From NCBI GenBank assembly GCA_026003235.1, contig BPGW01000007.1, forward strand, positions 81,572-145,571: a stretch of 64,000 nt of DNA, given 5' to 3'. This DNA comes from Bacteroidia bacterium (GTDB taxonomy: Bacteria; Bacteroidota; Bacteroidia; SpSt-205). The position numbers and the translations under genes are program-made. Below the pieces are notes generated by a model, which searched no databases, was not told the DNA's origin, and saw nothing but the letters and a program-made list of their open reading frames with translations. Shown piece after piece: positions 16,097 through 24,905 of this stretch. The stretch's first letter is position 1, and every line of letters begins with the position of its first letter.

Positions 16097-18139
16097 ATGG
16101 TAGCCCTGGCTGTTTTTTTCTTGGGGCTTTGGGGGCAAGTGTGGGACCCGAATCGGATTACGATTTACCGAGATAGCTTAGGGGTAGCTCATGTATGGGC
16201 TCCCACCGACGCCGAAGCCGCCTACGGTCTGGGCTGGGTCCAGGCCGAAGATGTGGGCATCCCCCTTCAAGAGAACCTTTTAGCCAGCCGAGGCCTACTC
16301 GGCAAGGTCCGGGGCAAAGAAGGGGCTCTGTGGGATTATCTTTTGTACTTGACCGGGCTGGATACGCTGGACATGCGACGGGGAGTAAGCCCCGAAGTCT
16401 GGCAAGTGCTGGAAGGGTTTGCTGCAGGAGTCAATGCCTACTACACGGCCTATCCGGAGAAGCGGCTCCTGCCAGAGGCTTTTCCTGTACACGCTGAGGA
16501 CGTAGCTCGCGGCGCCCACCTCATTCTGAACGCGATGGCTGGGCTGGGCAGCGCATTGGGTAGGACCCGACAAGGTCTCCTTCCGGATTTGGCTGGCTTG
16601 GTAGAGGGCTATGGCTCCAACGCTTGGGCCGTAGCCCCACACCGACTCCTGGACCGAAGCACCTGCCTGCTCATCAATTCCCATCAGCCGCTGGAAGGGC
16701 GCTTTGCTTGGTATGAAGTGCATGTAGGCAGCGCTGAGGGATGGAACCTGCTGGGGGGCACTTTTCCAGGAGGGCCCTTTCCCCTGATAGGGTGCAACCT
16801 TAGCGTAGGATGGGCTCATACCTTCGCTTACCACCTGCTGACCGACGTCTATGCCCTTGAGGTGCGGCGGCGGCGCTACCGATTCGGGGATGCCTGGTTA
16901 CCTTTCTCCACCCGCAAAGTACGCCTCTGGGTGAAAGGCCTTCCCTGGCCCCTCCACCGAAAAGTACGGAGCACCCTCTTTGGCCCTGCCCTTCGGATAG
17001 GGGGGCGCTGGTACGCTTTTGCTCAGCTCACTTACACAGAGACCCGGGCCCTGGAGCAGTGGTACCGCATGGGCAAAGCCCGCAACCTCACCGCCTTCCA
17101 AGAGGCCCTCTCGCTGCATGCTTTGCCCACCTTCAACACCGTCTATGCGGATGAAGAGGGACACATCGCCCTCTTTTCGTATGTGCACCTGCCGGAGCGA
17201 GACACGACGCTACAGTGGGGCCTTCCCATCCAACGGCCTACGCCTGGCCATCGGTTAGAGAAGAAGGTTCCGCTGGCGGATCTGCCTGCCGTCCTTGATC
17301 CGCCCTGCGGTTATGTGTACAACGCCAACCAGACGCCCTTGCAGGCCACCTGTCCTGAAGCCAACTGGCATCCTTCTCGCCCGCTTATTGGGCTGCAGCG
17401 CTTTACCTACAACCGGGGTGAGCGCCTGGCCGAACTCTGGCCCCGCTATGAGGGCCGGCCTTTATCTTGGCAGGACCTGCGTGCCCTCAAGCACGACCGA
17501 TGCGTAGCGACCGAAGGCCGCTACTGGCGTGTTTTTGCTCCGCTTTTTTCGCTGGACCCGGCCCGCTATCCTCACCTGGCTGAAGCGATCCAGGCTGTGA
17601 AGCGCTGGTCCGGCTGCGCCGAACCCCAAGACACGCTTACTGCACTCGTGATGCTGAGCCATGTGTTTCTCTCCCGAAAGATGGGCCTTTCCCTGCCCGA
17701 AGCCACCATCTTAGGCTATCAGCCCACCGAAAAAGAAGCAGCTCAGGCCCTGGCGTGGGCTGCTCGCACGCTGCGCAAGCGCTACCGCACCCTCTATCCC
17801 CGCTGGGATACGGTACTGCGCCATGGCCGAGGCGGCTTCCAGGTCGGAGTGGGCGGCTTCTGGGAAAGCCTGGAAGCTCGCCACTGGAAATACATCCCCC
17901 AAACAGGCCGCCTCCACGTAACCGGCGGAGACGGACTCTACTACTGGGTAAAATGGGGACCCCAAGGCCAAGAAGTGTGGGGCATTCAGCCTTATGGCGC
18001 TTCGCATGACCCCGCCAGCCCTCATTACGCCGATCAGATTCGGCCCTTTGCAGAGGGGCGACTTTTCCAACGAACGCTGGATTGGGAGGCTATTCGCCGC
18101 TCAGCAGAGAGAACCTACCATCCCGCTCCAGGGCCTTGA
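16097..18139 (+). CDS. Penicillin acylase family protein (Ntn-hydrolase)
   Basis: A 680-aa secreted or periplasmic amidase precursor that normally self-cleaves into alpha and beta chains. MVALAVFFLGLWGQ is a short signal-like start. The alpha part has TIYRDSLGVAHVWAPTDAEAAYGLGWVQAED. The catalytic N-terminal Ser of the beta chain is in YGSNAWAVAP (about residue 174); SHQPLEGRFAWYEVH, FPLIGCNLSVGWAHT and NTVYADEEGHIALF follow. The near C-terminal ASHDPASPHYADQ is the usual family end motif. Substrates in the family include beta-lactams, acyl-homoserine lactones and lipopeptides; which applies is unknown. The ATG follows the preceding TAG directly. Confidence 0.88.
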   Translation: MVALAVFFLGLWGQVWDPNRITIYRDSLGVAHVWAPTDAEAAYGLGWVQAEDVGIPLQENLLASRGLLGKVRGKEGALWDYLLYLTGLDTLDMRRGVSPEVWQVLEGFAAGVNAYYTAYPEKRLLPEAFPVHAEDVARGAHLILNAMAGLGSALGRTRQGLLPDLAGLVEGYGSNAWAVAPHRLLDRSTCLLINSHQPLEGRFAWYEVHVGSAEGWNLLGGTFPGGPFPLIGCNLSVGWAHTFAYHLLTDVYALEVRRRRYRFGDAWLPFSTRKVRLWVKGLPWPLHRKVRSTLFGPALRIGGRWYAFAQLTYTETRALEQWYRMGKARNLTAFQEALSLHALPTFNTVYADEEGHIALFSYVHLPERDTTLQWGLPIQRPTPGHRLEKKVPLADLPAVLDPPCGYVYNANQTPLQATCPEANWHPSRPLIGLQRFTYNRGERLAELWPRYEGRPLSWQDLRALKHDRCVATEGRYWRVFAPLFSLDPARYPHLAEAIQAVKRWSGCAEPQDTLTALVMLSHVFLSRKMGLSLPEATILGYQPTEKEAAQALAWAARTLRKRYRTLYPRWDTVLRHGRGGFQVGVGGFWESLEARHWKYIPQTGRLHVTGGDGLYYWVKWGPQGQEVWGIQPYGASHDPASPHYADQIRPFAEGRLFQRTLDWEAIRRSAERTYHPAPGP

Positions 18140-18168
18140 CCCTCTTGCGCACAAGCCCCGTTTTTTCC

Positions 18169-18176
18169 TAACTTTG
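18169..18176 (+). promoter_or_regulatory. Promoter -7 box for fatty acid hydroxylase gene
   Basis: TAACTTTG, 4 nt before the ATG at 18181. A TTG about 21 nt upstream could be the -33 part. Confidence 0.6.
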
Positions 18177-18180
18177 CTGC

Positions 18181-18810
18181 ATGGCCGGCAAACCTCGGAA
18201 AGGAGCCTTCACCTACCCACAAGTTTTCTGGCGGCAGCCGTGGGAGTGGCTGAGCCGCTATCGGGACCTCAACACCTACTTGGCTATGGCCTTCTACGGA
18301 AGCTTGTCCCTGGGCATGCTGGCGTATGGAATCTTGGGGGCGGGGGTGCCCTGGTGGATCGCAGGCTTGCTTTTCGTAGGAGGCGCTTTTACCTGGACTT
18401 TCACGGAGTACCTTTTGCATCGGTTCGTGCTCCACTATGTTGAAGACCACCCCGTAATCCAGCGCTGGCACAACTTCATGCACGGGGCTCACCACGATGT
18501 GCCGAGGGACCTGCGCTTTGTGACGGCCTCCCCCTTCATTACCTTTCCGGTAGCGGTGCTCTTCTGGCTGCTATTTTGGGCTATATGGGGCAGCCCGTGG
18601 GTATGGCCCTTTTTTGCGGGCTTCGGAGTCGGGTATGCCCTCTACGAGTACGTGCACTTTGCGATTCACAAGTACCCTCATCCGCCCCTTCCTTTCTTGC
18701 GGGGCCTTTGGCAAAACCACAACCTACACCACTTCAAGACGCCCGAGAAGCGCTTTGGGGTGACCACGACGCTGTGGGATCGCGTGTTTGGCACCTACGA
18801 ACCCGCCTAA
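18181..18810 (+). CDS. Fatty acid hydroxylase / sterol desaturase family (probable fatty acid 2-hydroxylase)
   Basis: A membrane di-iron oxygenase (209 aa). The His clusters that hold the iron pair are all present: HRFVLH, HNFMHGAHHD, HFAIHKYPH and HNLHH. Four hydrophobic stretches surround them (for example WWIAGLLFVGGAFTWTF). The compact size and HHxxPxDxxR-like segment (AHHDVPRDLRF) resemble Scs7-type fatty acid 2-hydroxylases, which act on sphingolipid or lipid A acyl chains. A sphingolipid role is inference; a ceramidase-like gene is present 20 kb away. The gene has its own promoter box. Confidence 0.87.
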   Translation: MAGKPRKGAFTYPQVFWRQPWEWLSRYRDLNTYLAMAFYGSLSLGMLAYGILGAGVPWWIAGLLFVGGAFTWTFTEYLLHRFVLHYVEDHPVIQRWHNFMHGAHHDVPRDLRFVTASPFITFPVAVLFWLLFWAIWGSPWVWPFFAGFGVGYALYEYVHFAIHKYPHPPLPFLRGLWQNHNLHHFKTPEKRFGVTTTLWDRVFGTYEPA

Positions 18811-18817
18811 AAGCCGA

Positions 18818-18836
18818 GTAGGGGGTAGCCCCCTAC
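18818..18836. promoter_or_regulatory. Perfect hairpin overlapping the lptD promoter box
   Basis: GTAGGGGG - TAG - CCCCCTAC, an 8-bp perfect stem with a 3-base loop, starts 8 bases after the hydroxylase stop and ends inside the TACCTTTG box of lptD. It may be a terminator, an operator, or both. Confidence 0.5.
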
Positions 18837-18841
18837 CTTTG
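18834..18841 (+). promoter_or_regulatory. Promoter -7 box for lptD
   Basis: TACCTTTG, 7 nt before the ATG at 18849; its first three bases form part of the hairpin arm. Confidence 0.6.
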
Positions 18842-18848
18842 CAGGCAA

Positions 18849-21317
18849 ATGCGCATCGGGGTATGGGGGCTGTTGGTAGGGCTGGTAGAAGCCCAGCTCG
18901 TGCCAGGTCCTCACGTGGATAGTCTCCCCCCTTCCTGGCAGGATTCTCTCCTTAGCCGCAGCGCTGGAGAAGATACCCTCTTTTACGAAGCGGCGGATTC
19001 GCTGGTTCTGGATCTGAGCCGCCGAGAAGCCCGGTTATACCGGTCTGTCCGCCTCCGCCAGACAAACCTGCGCCTGGAGACCGGCTACGCGCGACTGGAG
19101 TGGGGTACAGGGCTTTTGTACGGATACGGCCGGTGGGAAAACGACTCCCTACGCGAACTGCCGGTTTTCTGGTACGGCCAGGAACGCTACGACATGGACA
19201 GTCTCCGCTACGACTTAGCCAAAAAACGAGGACAGATCTTTGGCATGCGGCAACAGCTTTCGGACGAGGTGCTGGCTGGCCGCACCCTCCAGATGAACCC
19301 CGACGGCACCTTCTACGCCGCAGACGCCTACTACACCACTTGCACCGCCAGGCCCCCCCACTTCTACATCGCCTCTACGCGGATGAAGCTCTACCCCAAC
19401 GAGCGCATCGTCAGCGGCCCCCTCTACGCCGTAGCGGGAGAGGTGCCTATCCCGATTTTTTTGCCCTTTGGGTATTTCCCCCTCATGGACCGGCGCACCT
19501 CTGGGCTTATCTTGCCCCTCATTGGCCAGGCGGCTGACCGAGGCTTCTTTTTGCGAGGGCTTGGCTATTACTGGGCCATTAACCGCTATATGGACGCCCG
19601 ACTGGATGGCGACCTTTTTACGCGAGGAGGCTTCCGGGCAGAGCTCCTGTGGACCTACCGGAAGCGCTACAGGTACGACGGCACCTTGTCTCTGCAGTAC
19701 GCCTACCAGACCTACAACGAACCCGGCGATCCTGACTACCAGGCTACGCGCATGGTATTCGTGCGCTGGCAACACCGGCAGACCTTTTCGCCTTCGGCTA
19801 CCTTCTCAGCCAGCGTCCAAGGGGGCAGCTCCACCTTTTTGGCGCGACAGAGCTACAACGCCACCGACTTTCTCTCCACCAACCTCCAGTCCAGCATCGC
19901 CTTCCAGAAGGCTTTCCCTTCCAGCCCTTGGCAGCTCACGATCTCCGCTAACCACACCCAGAACCTCATCCAGAAGGCCTGGAGCTTTCAACTGCCGGTG
20001 CTGGCGCTGTACCAAAATCGCACCTTCCCCTTCCAACGAAAAAACCGTACAGGCTCCCCCCGCTGGTACGAAAAAATAGGCTATACCTACCGCCTGGACG
20101 CGCAGGGCTTGATTCAACTTCCCGAAAGCCTGCTGTTTACACCAGCCATGCAAGACACTTTTCGGTGGGGCCTTCGACATTCGGTACAGATCGCCGCAGG
20201 TTATACGATTCTCCGCTATTTTCAGGTGGCTCCTACGCTTTCCTACAACGAATACCTTTACAGTGAAAGGCTGGCTTACAGCGTAGACTCTACAGGTCAG
20301 CTACAGGTCCGCCGAGAGCGAAGGCCGATGGCAGCAAGGGACTTTGCCTTCAGCACGAGCCTCACCACCCGGCTGTATGGGGTGCGGTACTTTAGGGGAC
20401 GGCGAGCGATAGCACTACGCCACACCCTCATCCCCACCTTGGCTTTTCAAGGCCGGCCAGATTTTTCTCGTTCCCCGTGGGGCTTCTACCAGCGCCTGAC
20501 GGTGCAGGGGCGAGAACAGGCCTACAATCCCCTCCAAAATGGATTTTATGGCAGCCCTCCCGCTGGCCGCCAGGCTGCCCTGGTCTTCTCCCTCAATAAC
20601 CTCCTTGAAGCCCGCTACAAAGACCCCCACGACACCACCGGCAAAAAGTACACCTACCTCACCCTCCTGGATAACTTCGGAGCTTCCACCAGCTACAACT
20701 TCGCCGTAGACAGCTTCCGACTGGCCCCTATTCAGCTTACGGCCCGCACCAACCTCCTGGGTTCGCTCCTCAACCTCAACTACACCGCTACGCTGGACCC
20801 TTACCGAATTGATTCGGGAGGGGTACGACGACCGGTATACCGCTGGAATGCCGACCGAAAAGTAGGCACCCTGACCCAGATGAACTGGGCTTTGGTAGCT
20901 TCGCTGCATCCGAAGACCCCTCCAGCGCCTCCCGACGAAAACGCCGAAGCCCTGGTGTTTTTTTCGCTGCCCTGGCGACTGGACCTGAGTTACAACCTGG
21001 TGGGGGTGCGTCAGTTTCTGCCCGACTCGGCTAAGTACCGATGGACGCAGACCCTGGGCTTCAGCGCCGAAGTGAACCTCACTCGCTTCTGGCGCATCCA
21101 GGTCAGCTCAGGCTACGACTTTGTGCAGAAAAGGCTGTCCTTCACCAGCGTAAACCTCTACCGAGACCTGCACTGCTGGGAGCTAAGCTTCAATTGGATT
21201 CCGTTTGGGCCGCGACAAAGCTACTTTCTCACCCTTGCTGCGCGCTCCCCTAAGCTCCAGGATTTGCGCATTACGAAGCGGCGAGATTGGCAAGACCGCT
21301 TCGTGCGAGGGCTGTAG
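18849..21317 (+). CDS. lptD: LPS-assembly outer-membrane protein LptD
   Basis: Outer-membrane barrel that inserts LPS into the outer leaflet. The protein (822 aa) starts with a signal peptide (MRIGVWGLLVGLVEAQ). The N-terminal OstA-like domain has repeated beta motifs (YEAADSLVLDLSRREARLY, YGQERYDMDSLRYDLAKKRGQIFG). The barrel follows, with the conserved FPFGYFPLMDRRTSGLILPLIG-type segment (PIFLPFGYFPL) and many alternating strands ending in aromatic residues. The C-terminal half reads FRIQVSSGYDF-like barrel strands. No partner LptE is visible. It ends five bases before the convergent atpG stop. Confidence 0.88.
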   Translation: MRIGVWGLLVGLVEAQLVPGPHVDSLPPSWQDSLLSRSAGEDTLFYEAADSLVLDLSRREARLYRSVRLRQTNLRLETGYARLEWGTGLLYGYGRWENDSLRELPVFWYGQERYDMDSLRYDLAKKRGQIFGMRQQLSDEVLAGRTLQMNPDGTFYAADAYYTTCTARPPHFYIASTRMKLYPNERIVSGPLYAVAGEVPIPIFLPFGYFPLMDRRTSGLILPLIGQAADRGFFLRGLGYYWAINRYMDARLDGDLFTRGGFRAELLWTYRKRYRYDGTLSLQYAYQTYNEPGDPDYQATRMVFVRWQHRQTFSPSATFSASVQGGSSTFLARQSYNATDFLSTNLQSSIAFQKAFPSSPWQLTISANHTQNLIQKAWSFQLPVLALYQNRTFPFQRKNRTGSPRWYEKIGYTYRLDAQGLIQLPESLLFTPAMQDTFRWGLRHSVQIAAGYTILRYFQVAPTLSYNEYLYSERLAYSVDSTGQLQVRRERRPMAARDFAFSTSLTTRLYGVRYFRGRRAIALRHTLIPTLAFQGRPDFSRSPWGFYQRLTVQGREQAYNPLQNGFYGSPPAGRQAALVFSLNNLLEARYKDPHDTTGKKYTYLTLLDNFGASTSYNFAVDSFRLAPIQLTARTNLLGSLLNLNYTATLDPYRIDSGGVRRPVYRWNADRKVGTLTQMNWALVASLHPKTPPAPPDENAEALVFFSLPWRLDLSYNLVGVRQFLPDSAKYRWTQTLGFSAEVNLTRFWRIQVSSGYDFVQKRLSFTSVNLYRDLHCWELSFNWIPFGPRQSYFLTLAARSPKLQDLRITKRRDWQDRFVRGL

Positions 21318-21322
21318 GCAGC

Positions 21323-22178
21323 TTACCCTTTGAGGGCCTCGGCGCCGGCCACGATTTCCAGCAGCTCCTTCGTAATGGAAGCCTGCCGAGCTTTGTTGTA
21401 TTGGAGGCGGAGGGTTCGCAAGAGCTCTTCGGCGTTGTCGGTGGCGGCCTGCATGGCTACCATCCGGGCCGCATGCTCAGCCGTAACCGACTCTTGCACC
21501 GCAGCAAGCAGCATCGCCTCCACATAGAAGGGCACAAACGCCTCCAGCAGCTTGGGCAAGGCCGGCTCATGAAACCACATGCGGCGATCGCGCTTCTCCT
21601 CCGGCAGGATGGGAAGGGGCAAAAGCACTTGCTGCGTAGGAAGGGCCCGCCCTACCCCACCAAACCGGTTATAGACCAGCACAATCTCCCGATACTGCCC
21701 CGCCTGGAAGCGCGCAAGGAGGTGCTGCGCCTGCTGACGGACCGCTTCGGGGGGGAATGTCTTTAGCTCCGAAAAGGTCGTGGTACGACAGAGGGTAGCC
21801 GCTGCGGCGCAAGCCCTCGTAGGCTTTTTTGCCCAAGGCCAGGATTTCCACTTCGTTAGCTGGGGGAAGCTGCGGCATTAGCCACCGCAAAAGCCCACTG
21901 TTGAAGGCCCCACACAGCCCCCGGCTGGAGGAAAGCACCACATACAGGGTTTGCTTTCCAGCCCCCGGCAGCTGATAAGGATGAGGTTCCTCCAGCTGGC
22001 TTAGGAGGGTGTCTCGCAGGACTTCGGCCTCCTGGCGGTACGGCCGCAAGTGAGAGAGGCGCTCTTGGGCCTTGCGCAGCTTGACGGCGGCAATCATCCG
22101 CATCGCCCGCGTCGTCTGCTGGATAGAGATGACGCTGCGAATGCGCCCCCGCAGTTCCCGAAGCTTACCGGAAGACAT
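21323..22178 (-). CDS. atpG: ATP synthase F1 gamma subunit, frame broken by one extra base
   Basis: Rotor shaft of the F1 motor. The first frame reads MSSGKLRELRGRIRSVISIQ and SSRGLCGAFN, then loses homology after YPLSYHDLF. The family resumes one base later as PPEAVRQQAQHLLARF and ends with the C-terminal helix RMVAMQAATDNAEELL. Skipping one base gives 284 aa, the normal size. The most likely place is the run of seven C (plus coordinates 21749-21755), though a base slightly upstream is possible. The track lists two overlapping ORFs (22178-21669 and 21682-21323). As the last gene of the atp operon it should be essential, so a sequence error or slippage decoding is more likely than real loss. 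Confidence 0.88.
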
Positions 22179-22181
22179 AGC

Positions 22182-23777
22182 TCAGGCTTTAATGCCCATA
22201 CCGGCCAGCACTTCCTTGGCGGCCTTTTCCAGGGTGCTTTCCATGGCTTCGTCCAGCTGCCCTTGCCGAATCTTATCCAGCAAAGGACGATGCCCAGCCT
22301 CCAGGTAACGGATATACTGCTCTTCAAAGGTGCGCACCTTGTCCACGGGCAGCTTATCCAGCAGTCCCCGGGTGCCCGCAAAGATCAGCGCCACCTGATG
22401 CTCTACTTTCACGGTCTGGTATTGGGGCTGTTTGAGGAGTTCAACCAGGCGCCGCCCTCGCTCAATTTGGCGCAGGGTAGCAGGGTCCAAGTCCGAACCG
22501 AATTTGGCAAACGCTTCCAGTTCCCGATACTGGGCCAGCTCCAGCTTGAGGCGGCCCGCCACTCGTTTCATGGGCTTGATTTGAGCGGCGCCCCCTACCC
22601 GAGACACCGAGATACCCACATTGATAGCCGGCCGAACCCCCGCATTGAAGAGATTCGGCTCCAGGTAAATCTGCCCATCCGTGATGGAAATGACGTTGGT
22701 GGGGATGTAGGCGGCCACGTCTCCGGCTTGGGTTTCAATGATAGGGAGCGCCGTGAGCGAACCGCCCCCTTTGACGAGGGGCTTGAAGCTTTCGGGCAGG
22801 TTATTCATTTGGCGGGCCACCGTGTCGTCGTCAATGATTTTGGCGGCGCGCTCCAGCAGCCGCGAGTGCAGGTAGAAGATATCGCCAGGGTACGCTTCTC
22901 GGCCGGGAGGACGGCGCAATAGCAGAGACACTTCCCGGTAAGCGGCGGCTTGCTTAGAGAGGTCGTCGTACACGATGAGAGCGTGACGGCCCGTATCCCG
23001 GAAAAACTCCCCAATCGCGGCCCCTGCGTACGGCGCCAAAAACACCAAGGGAGCCGGATCCGAAGCCGACGCCGCCACTACAATGGTGTACGGCATAGCG
23101 CCGTACTTTTCCAGCGTGGCCACGGTCTGAGCGATGGTAGAGGCTTTCTGCCCGCACGCCACATAGATGCAATACACCGGCTCGCCCCGCTCGTAATTCT
23201 CCCGCTGGTTGAGGATGGTGTCTATGGCGATAGCGGTTTTGCCCGTGGAACGGTCGCCGATAATGAGCTCACGCTGGCCCCGCCCAATCGGAATCATGGC
23301 GTCTATGGCCTTGATGCCGGTTTGGAGGGGCTGATTGACCGGCCGGCGGAAAATAACCCCCGGCGCCTTGCGTTCGTACGGCGACTCGTAGAAAGGACCT
23401 TCAATGGGGCCTTTGCCATCCAGGGGCTCACCCAAGGGGTTGATGACCCGTCCCAGCATCTTCTCGCTCACGAGGATGGACGCGGTGCGGTGCAAGCGCT
23501 TCACGCGGTCTCCTTCGTGGACGCTGCTGGAGCTGCCCATGATCACCGCCCCCACATTGTCTTCTTCCAAGTTCAGCACGATACCCTTGGCGCCGCTGGC
23601 AAACTCAATCATTTCGCCAGCCTCTACTTCGGTCAGGCCATAAATGCGAGCGATCCCATCCCCTACTTGGAGGACAACGCCCACCTCTTCCAGTTCTTTA
23701 GCGGAGAGGGTGCCTGCCAGCTGCTGCTCTAAGAGGGCGGTCACTTCGTCTGGCCGCAGGTCTGTTAGACTTCTCAT
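22182..23777 (-). CDS. atpA: ATP synthase F1 alpha subunit
   Basis: Non-catalytic nucleotide-binding subunit of F1 (531 aa). The P-loop is GDRSTGKTA, with Ser where GDRQTGKT is usual. [11 protein letters not shown] begins the beta-barrel domain; [33 protein letters not shown] and [11 protein letters not shown] are family hallmarks, and [15 protein letters not shown] holds the alpha-subunit arginine motif. The C-terminal helical domain is complete. Three bases separate its stop from the atpG start, and four bases separate its start from the atpH stop. Confidence 0.97.
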   Translation of the reverse strand: MRSLTDLRPDEVTALLEQQLAGTLSAKELEEVGVVLQVGDGIARIYGLTEVEAGEMIEFASGAKGIVLNLEEDNVGAVIMGSSSSVHEGDRVKRLHRTASILVSEKMLGRVINPLGEPLDGKGPIEGPFYESPYERKAPGVIFRRPVNQPLQTGIKAIDAMIPIGRGQRELIIGDRSTGKTAIAIDTILNQRENYERGEPVYCIYVACGQKASTIAQTVATLEKYGAMPYTIVVAASASDPAPLVFLAPYAGAAIGEFFRDTGRHALIVYDDLSKQAAAYREVSLLLRRPPGREAYPGDIFYLHSRLLERAAKIIDDDTVARQMNNLPESFKPLVKGGGSLTALPIIETQAGDVAAYIPTNVISITDGQIYLEPNLFNAGVRPAINVGISVSRVGGAAQIKPMKRVAGRLKLELAQYRELEAFAKFGSDLDPATLRQIERGRRLVELLKQPQYQTVKVEHQVALIFAGTRGLLDKLPVDKVRTFEEQYIRYLEAGHRPLLDKIRQGQLDEAMESTLEKAAKEVLAGMGIKA

Positions 23778-23781
23778 AGGG

Positions 23782-24324
23782 CTATCTTTGAAGGAGTTTT
23801 TTGCGGATTTCGTTGAGGCGGCCGCGCACGCTTAGGTCGGCGGCGTGCGTGCCTACTTCTACCACGAAGCCCCCAATCAGCGAAGGCTCCACCGTCTCGG
23901 AGAGAAGGACCTCTTTAGCGCCCAGCGCGCTCTGGAACTGAGCCACGAGGCGCTCCCGAGCGGCAGGCGAGAGGGGCTGAGCCGTACGAACCTGCACGCG
24001 CAATCGGCTTTGGTGCGCATCGTACAGCTCCAAAAAGGCCTCACAGGTTTCGTTGAGGAGGTACTCTCGGCCTCGGCGCACCAGCAGCGTCAAAAAGGTC
24101 CACAGCAGGGGCGAGAGGCGGTCGGCCAGCACCGGCCGCAGCCAACCGAGTTTTTGCTGACCGCGGTAAATCGGGCTCTCCAGCAGAGCCCGAAGCAGGC
24201 GGGACCCCCGGTACAGCGCAAGCAGCTGTTCCACCTCGGCGGCTACGGCCTCCAGGTCCTGGCTACGCAAGGCCAGGTCAAAAAGGGCCTGGGCATACCG
24301 CCTGGCAATGACGCGAGGACTCAT
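23782..24324 (-). CDS. atpH: ATP synthase F1 delta subunit
   Basis: Stator subunit linking F1 to the b subunits (180 aa). It starts with [18 protein letters not shown], the usual delta/OSCP beginning, has a helical N-terminal domain and ends with [30 protein letters not shown], matching the conserved C-terminal GG..V.VG....D.S...RL motif. It lies between atpF and atpA in the standard order and is almost contiguous with both, so it belongs to the same transcript. Confidence 0.95.
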   Translation of the reverse strand: MSPRVIARRYAQALFDLALRSQDLEAVAAEVEQLLALYRGSRLLRALLESPIYRGQQKLGWLRPVLADRLSPLLWTFLTLLVRRGREYLLNETCEAFLELYDAHQSRLRVQVRTAQPLSPAARERLVAQFQSALGAKEVLLSETVEPSLIGGFVVEVGTHAADLSVRGRLNEIRKKLLQR

Positions 24325-24325
24325 A

Positions 24326-24820
24326 TCAGTTCAATCGCAGTTCGCTGGCCAGCTTTTCGGCGTAAGCTTGGGCCTTCTGCGGGTCCTGGAAGTGGTCCTC
24401 CAGAATGCGCTGGGCAATCTCAAGCGCCAGTTGCACGGCGTAGAGCCTCATCTCCTGCAGGAAGCGTTCCCGCTGCAGGTTGAGTTGCTGCTGGGCTCCC
24501 CATAGGATACCTTCCGCTTGTTTGCGGGCTTCGGCGCGAGCTTGTTCCAGTATCTCCTCCCGAAGCTTTTGGGCTTCGGCCAAGATGCGCTCCCGTTCCT
24601 GGGCCGCTTCAAGCTGGAGCTTTTCCTGTTGGGCCCGGAGGGCTTCCATTTCGGCGCGGGCTTTTTCGGCGGCAGCCAGCGCTTCCGCTATACGCTTTTC
24701 TCGGGCATCAAGAGCCTCCAGAATAGGCTTCCACGCATAACGGCGCAAAAGCCACACAAAAAAGCCGAAAATTATCGCGCTCCAGAAAAATAGCCCAAAC
24801 TGCGGCAGTACGAGTTCCAT
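24326..24820 (-). CDS. atpF: ATP synthase F0 b subunit
   Basis: Peripheral stalk protein (164 aa). One N-terminal membrane helix (FGLFFWSAIIFGFFVWLL) is followed by WKPILEALDAREKRIAEAL, the typical b-subunit hinge, and a long charged coiled coil rich in Ala, Glu, Arg and Gln. ATG 24820 (MELVLPQFG) is supported by the TACCTTTG box 9 nt upstream; the listed start at 24913 lies upstream of that promoter and inside the divergent gene. It is the first gene of the F-H-A-G operon; subunits a and c are not upstream. Confidence 0.95.
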   Translation of the reverse strand: MELVLPQFGLFFWSAIIFGFFVWLLRRYAWKPILEALDAREKRIAEALAAAEKARAEMEALRAQQEKLQLEAAQERERILAEAQKLREEILEQARAEARKQAEGILWGAQQQLNLQRERFLQEMRLYAVQLALEIAQRILEDHFQDPQKAQAYAEKLASELRLN

Positions 24821-24829
24821 AGGCCGGCG

Positions 24830-24837
24830 CAAAGGTA
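24830..24837 (-). promoter_or_regulatory. Promoter -7 box for the atpFHAG operon
   Basis: TACCTTTG on the minus strand, 9 nt before the atpF ATG. It fixes the operon start at atpF. Confidence 0.65.
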
Positions 24838-24905
24838 CAGAAAATACCGGGCCAGCTACGAGGAAGGCCATGCAACCTTTTTGCCCGATTTGGCGTATAG
24901 AGAGA

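Noticed and set aside
22050-22922. Plus-strand ORFs of 290 and 260 aa opposite atpA (22050-22922 and 22950-23732)
   Set aside because: Antisense shadows of atpA; typical of GC-rich coding DNA, composition without domain motifs.
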